DNA of 64,000 bases, taken from Klenkia brasiliensis (GTDB taxonomy: Bacteria > Actinomycetota > Actinomycetes > Mycobacteriales > Geodermatophilaceae). The position numbers and the translations under genes were made by a program. Within the stretch, counting starts at the first letter, position 1. Every line of letters begins with the position of its first letter. The DNA is taken from NCBI RefSeq assembly GCF_900100695.1, contig NZ_FNCF01000003.1, forward strand, positions 372,001 to 436,000, read 5' to 3'. Positions 62,034 to 64,000 of the stretch are shown piece after piece. A model generated the notes under the pieces. It was not told the DNA's origin, searched no databases, and saw only the letters and a program-made list of their open reading frames with translations.

Positions 62034-64000
62034 GTGTCCCCCATCCGCACTGCCCGCCCCGCCGTCCTCGGCGTCGCGGTGGGCGCCCTGGTCGCCGGCG
62101 GCCTGGTCACCACCGCCGCCCCGGCCGCCGCAGCCTCCCCCGACGTGGTCATCAACGAGGTCTACGGCGGTGGCGGCAACAGCGGCGCCGTCTACGCCAA
62201 CGACTTCATCGAGCTGCGCAACGACGGCCCGACCGCCGTCGACCTGTCCGGCTGGAGCGTGCAGTACGCCTCCGCCACGGGCACGTCCTGGAACGCCACC
62301 CCGCTCACCGGCACCATCCCCGCCGGCGGCACCTACCTGGTGCAGCAGGCCGCGGGCGGCAACACCGCCCTCCCGGCGCTGCCCTCCCCCGACGACACCG
62401 GGACCCTGGCGATCAGCGGCACCGCGGGCAAGGTGGCCCTGTCCACCGGCACCGCGCGGCTGACCTGCGGCACGGCCTGCGCCGGCGCCCCCGGCGTGCG
62501 CGACCTGCTCGGGTGGGGCGCCGCCACCGGCGGCGAGGGCGCACCGGCGCCCGGCACCAGCAACTCGACCTCGGTGGCCCGCACCGCGGGCCCGGACACC
62601 GACGTCAACGCGGCCGACTTCGCCGTCGGCGCGCCCACCCCGGCCGGGACCGGCGGCACCGCCCCGGACCCCGACCCGGAGCCCGAGCCCGAGCCCACCG
62701 GCCCGGCCTGCGACGCCACCGCCGTCCCGATCGGCACCGTGCAGGGGTCCGGCGCATCGACGCCGGTCGCCGGCCAGCAGGTCACCGTGCGCGGCACCGT
62801 CGTCGCCGACCTGCAGGCCGGCGGCTTCGACGGCTTCCACGTGCAGGACACCGGCGACGGCGACCCGGCCACCTCCGACGCCGTCTTCGTCTACGCCCCC
62901 GGCGGTGCGCCGGTGGACCTCGGCGACGTCGTCACCGTGACCGGCACCGCCGCGGAGTTCCCCGCGGACGACCCGCTGTCGGTCACCCAGCTGACCCGGG
63001 CGACCTACACCGACTGCGGCACCGCGCCGCTGCCGGAGCCGGCCACCCTGCCGATCCCCAGCGACGACGCCACCCGTGAGGCCTTCGAGGGCATGCTCGT
63101 CACCCCCGGCACCGAGCTGACCGTCTCCGAGCTGTTCGACCTCACCAGCTTCGGCGAGGTGCTGCTGTCCTCGGGCGGCCGCCTGCTGTCCCCGACCCAG
63201 GCCGCCGACCCCGGCGCCCCGGCCGCCGCGGTCGCCGCGGACAACGTGCTCCGCTCGATCACCCTGGACGACGGCCGGTCCACCCGGCTGGCCGGCGGCT
63301 CGGTCCCGCCCTACCTCGCCCCCGGCGACCCGGTGCGCATCGGCGACACCGCCGACCTGGGCCCGGTCGTGCTCTCGGCCGGTTTCGGCACCTGGCGGCT
63401 GCAGCCGGCCAGCGGGGACACGTCCGGGACCACCTTCACCCCGACCAACCCCCGCACCGCGGCCCCGGCCCCGGTCGGCGGTGACCTGCGGGTCGCCGAC
63501 TACAACGTGCTCAACTACTTCGTCACCTTCGGCGGGGCCTCCCGCGGGGCGGCGAACGCGGCCGAGCTGGCCGAGCAGCAGGCCAAGATCGTGGCCGGGC
63601 TGCAGGCACTGGACGCCGACGTGATCACCCTGCACGAGATCGAGAACTCCGCGATCACCACGCCGGACACCCCGTACCGGGCGGTGGAGACCCTGCTGGC
63701 CGCCCTGTCGGCGGCCGACGGGCACACCTGGGCCTACGCGCCGGCACACGAGGACAGCGATGTCATCACCAACGCGATCGTCTGGCGCACCGACGTCGTC
63801 ACCCCCGTCGGAGCGCCCCTGGCCTACACCAGCCCGGCCTTCGACAACGCCCGCAGCCCCATCGCGCAGACCTTCGCGACGACCGACGGCGGCGAGGTGT
63901 TCAGCGTGGTCGCCAACCACCTGAAGTCCAAGGGCAGCGCCTGCGCCACCGGCAACGACACCTCCGTCGGCGGCCCGGGCAACTGCAACGCCGACCGGAC
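62034..64000 (+). CDS. Secreted ExeM/NucH-type endonuclease (3' end outside window)
   Basis: A large exported nuclease, with 655 codons visible. A signal peptide (about 1-34, ending AAPAAAA) precedes a lamin-tail domain (DVVINEVYGGGGNSG ... NDFIELRNDG, about 36-150), a DPDPEPEPEPTG linker and OB-like ExeM segments (VTVRGTVVADLQAGGFDGFHVQD in parts, about 245-450). The endonuclease/exonuclease/phosphatase domain starts near 482 (DLRVADYNVLNYF) with LHEIENS carrying the catalytic Glu and VVANHLKSKGSACATG. It would digest extracellular DNA, perhaps for phosphate. GAGGAG precedes the GTG. Confidence 0.88.
   Translation, partial: MSPIRTARPAVLGVAVGALVAGGLVTTAAPAAAASPDVVINEVYGGGGNSGAVYANDFIELRNDGPTAVDLSGWSVQYASATGTSWNATPLTGTIPAGGTYLVQQAAGGNTALPALPSPDDTGTLAISGTAGKVALSTGTARLTCGTACAGAPGVRDLLGWGAATGGEGAPAPGTSNSTSVARTAGPDTDVNAADFAVGAPTPAGTGGTAPDPDPEPEPEPTGPACDATAVPIGTVQGSGASTPVAGQQVTVRGTVVADLQAGGFDGFHVQDTGDGDPATSDAVFVYAPGGAPVDLGDVVTVTGTAAEFPADDPLSVTQLTRATYTDCGTAPLPEPATLPIPSDDATREAFEGMLVTPGTELTVSELFDLTSFGEVLLSSGGRLLSPTQAADPGAPAAAVAADNVLRSITLDDGRSTRLAGGSVPPYLAPGDPVRIGDTADLGPVVLSAGFGTWRLQPASGDTSGTTFTPTNPRTAAPAPVGGDLRVADYNVLNYFVTFGGASRGAANAAELAEQQAKIVAGLQALDADVITLHEIENSAITTPDTPYRAVETLLAALSAADGHTWAYAPAHEDSDVITNAIVWRTDVVTPVGAPLAYTSPAFDNARSPIAQTFATTDGGEVFSVVANHLKSKGSACATGNDTSVGGPGNCNADR

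Overview
The window is chromosomal DNA of a very GC-rich actinobacterium. GTG starts are frequent, many genes look leaderless (a TANNNT box 6-8 nt before the start codon), and neighbours often overlap by GTGA. Gene content and order (sufR, ctaA/ctaB, tkt-tal-zwf-opcA-pgl, secG, tpiA-pgk-gap, whiA-yvcK-rapZ-uvrC-uvrA) match the conserved actinobacterial block known from Mycobacterium and Streptomyces. The composition and the trehalose/DNA-repair content would fit Geodermatophilaceae, but that family name is inference. I see no rRNA, tRNA, IS element, prophage or CRISPR array.

Layout. 1-5.4 kb: a SufR-like regulator (cut by the left edge), a ClpC-like ATPase, and convergent ctaA and ctaB (heme A synthesis). 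5.5-12.4 kb: the pentose-phosphate operon. 12.4-18 kb (minus strand): RbpA, SecG, an orphan solute-binding lipoprotein, then tpiA-pgk-gap. 18-29.4 kb (minus strand): a membrane GGDEF protein, whiA, yvcK, rapZ, uvrC, uvrA and an amidase, with a divergent metallo-hydrolase at 29.4 kb. 30-34 kb: glucose-6-phosphate isomerase, a GH15 glycosidase and a small K+ channel. 34-37.5 kb: a divergent S9 peptidase / prolidase-like amidohydrolase pair. 37.5-40 kb: two TerC membrane proteins, the upstream one behind an apparent yybP-ykoY (Mn2+) riboswitch. 40-44.2 kb: a two-component system divergent from three genes for envelope proteins. 44.2-44.6 kb: a gene-free patch of symmetric repeats. 44.6-57.7 kb: uvrB, divergent from an operon glgX-treY-treZ-reductase-ligC, followed by a lipoprotein peptidase and a LigD-type primase-polymerase. 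57.7-64 kb: an intradiol dioxygenase-like lipoprotein, a beta-propeller lipoprotein, a cold-shock protein, a MetX-like hydrolase, a small hypothetical gene and a secreted nuclease (cut by the right edge).

Functional themes. Central carbon flow (PPP, lower glycolysis, Pgi) lies close to trehalose release from glycogen (GlgX/TreY/TreZ), and the trehalose operon ends in a DNA ligase. The excision-repair genes share a DNA-damage promoter motif of the RecA-NDp/PafBC type, found before uvrB and before the amidase that leads into uvrA-uvrC. Other regulatory sites readable by eye are a SufR-type operator, a ClgR-type operator, response-regulator direct repeats, a PHO-box-like repeat and several perfect-stem terminators.

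Most of the window is ordinary housekeeping. I found no clearly new multi-gene defence or biosynthetic system. The most novel material is regulatory (promoter motifs, riboswitch platform, 20-bp periodic repeats) and organisational (the trehalose-ligase operon; the divergent two-component/envelope cluster).
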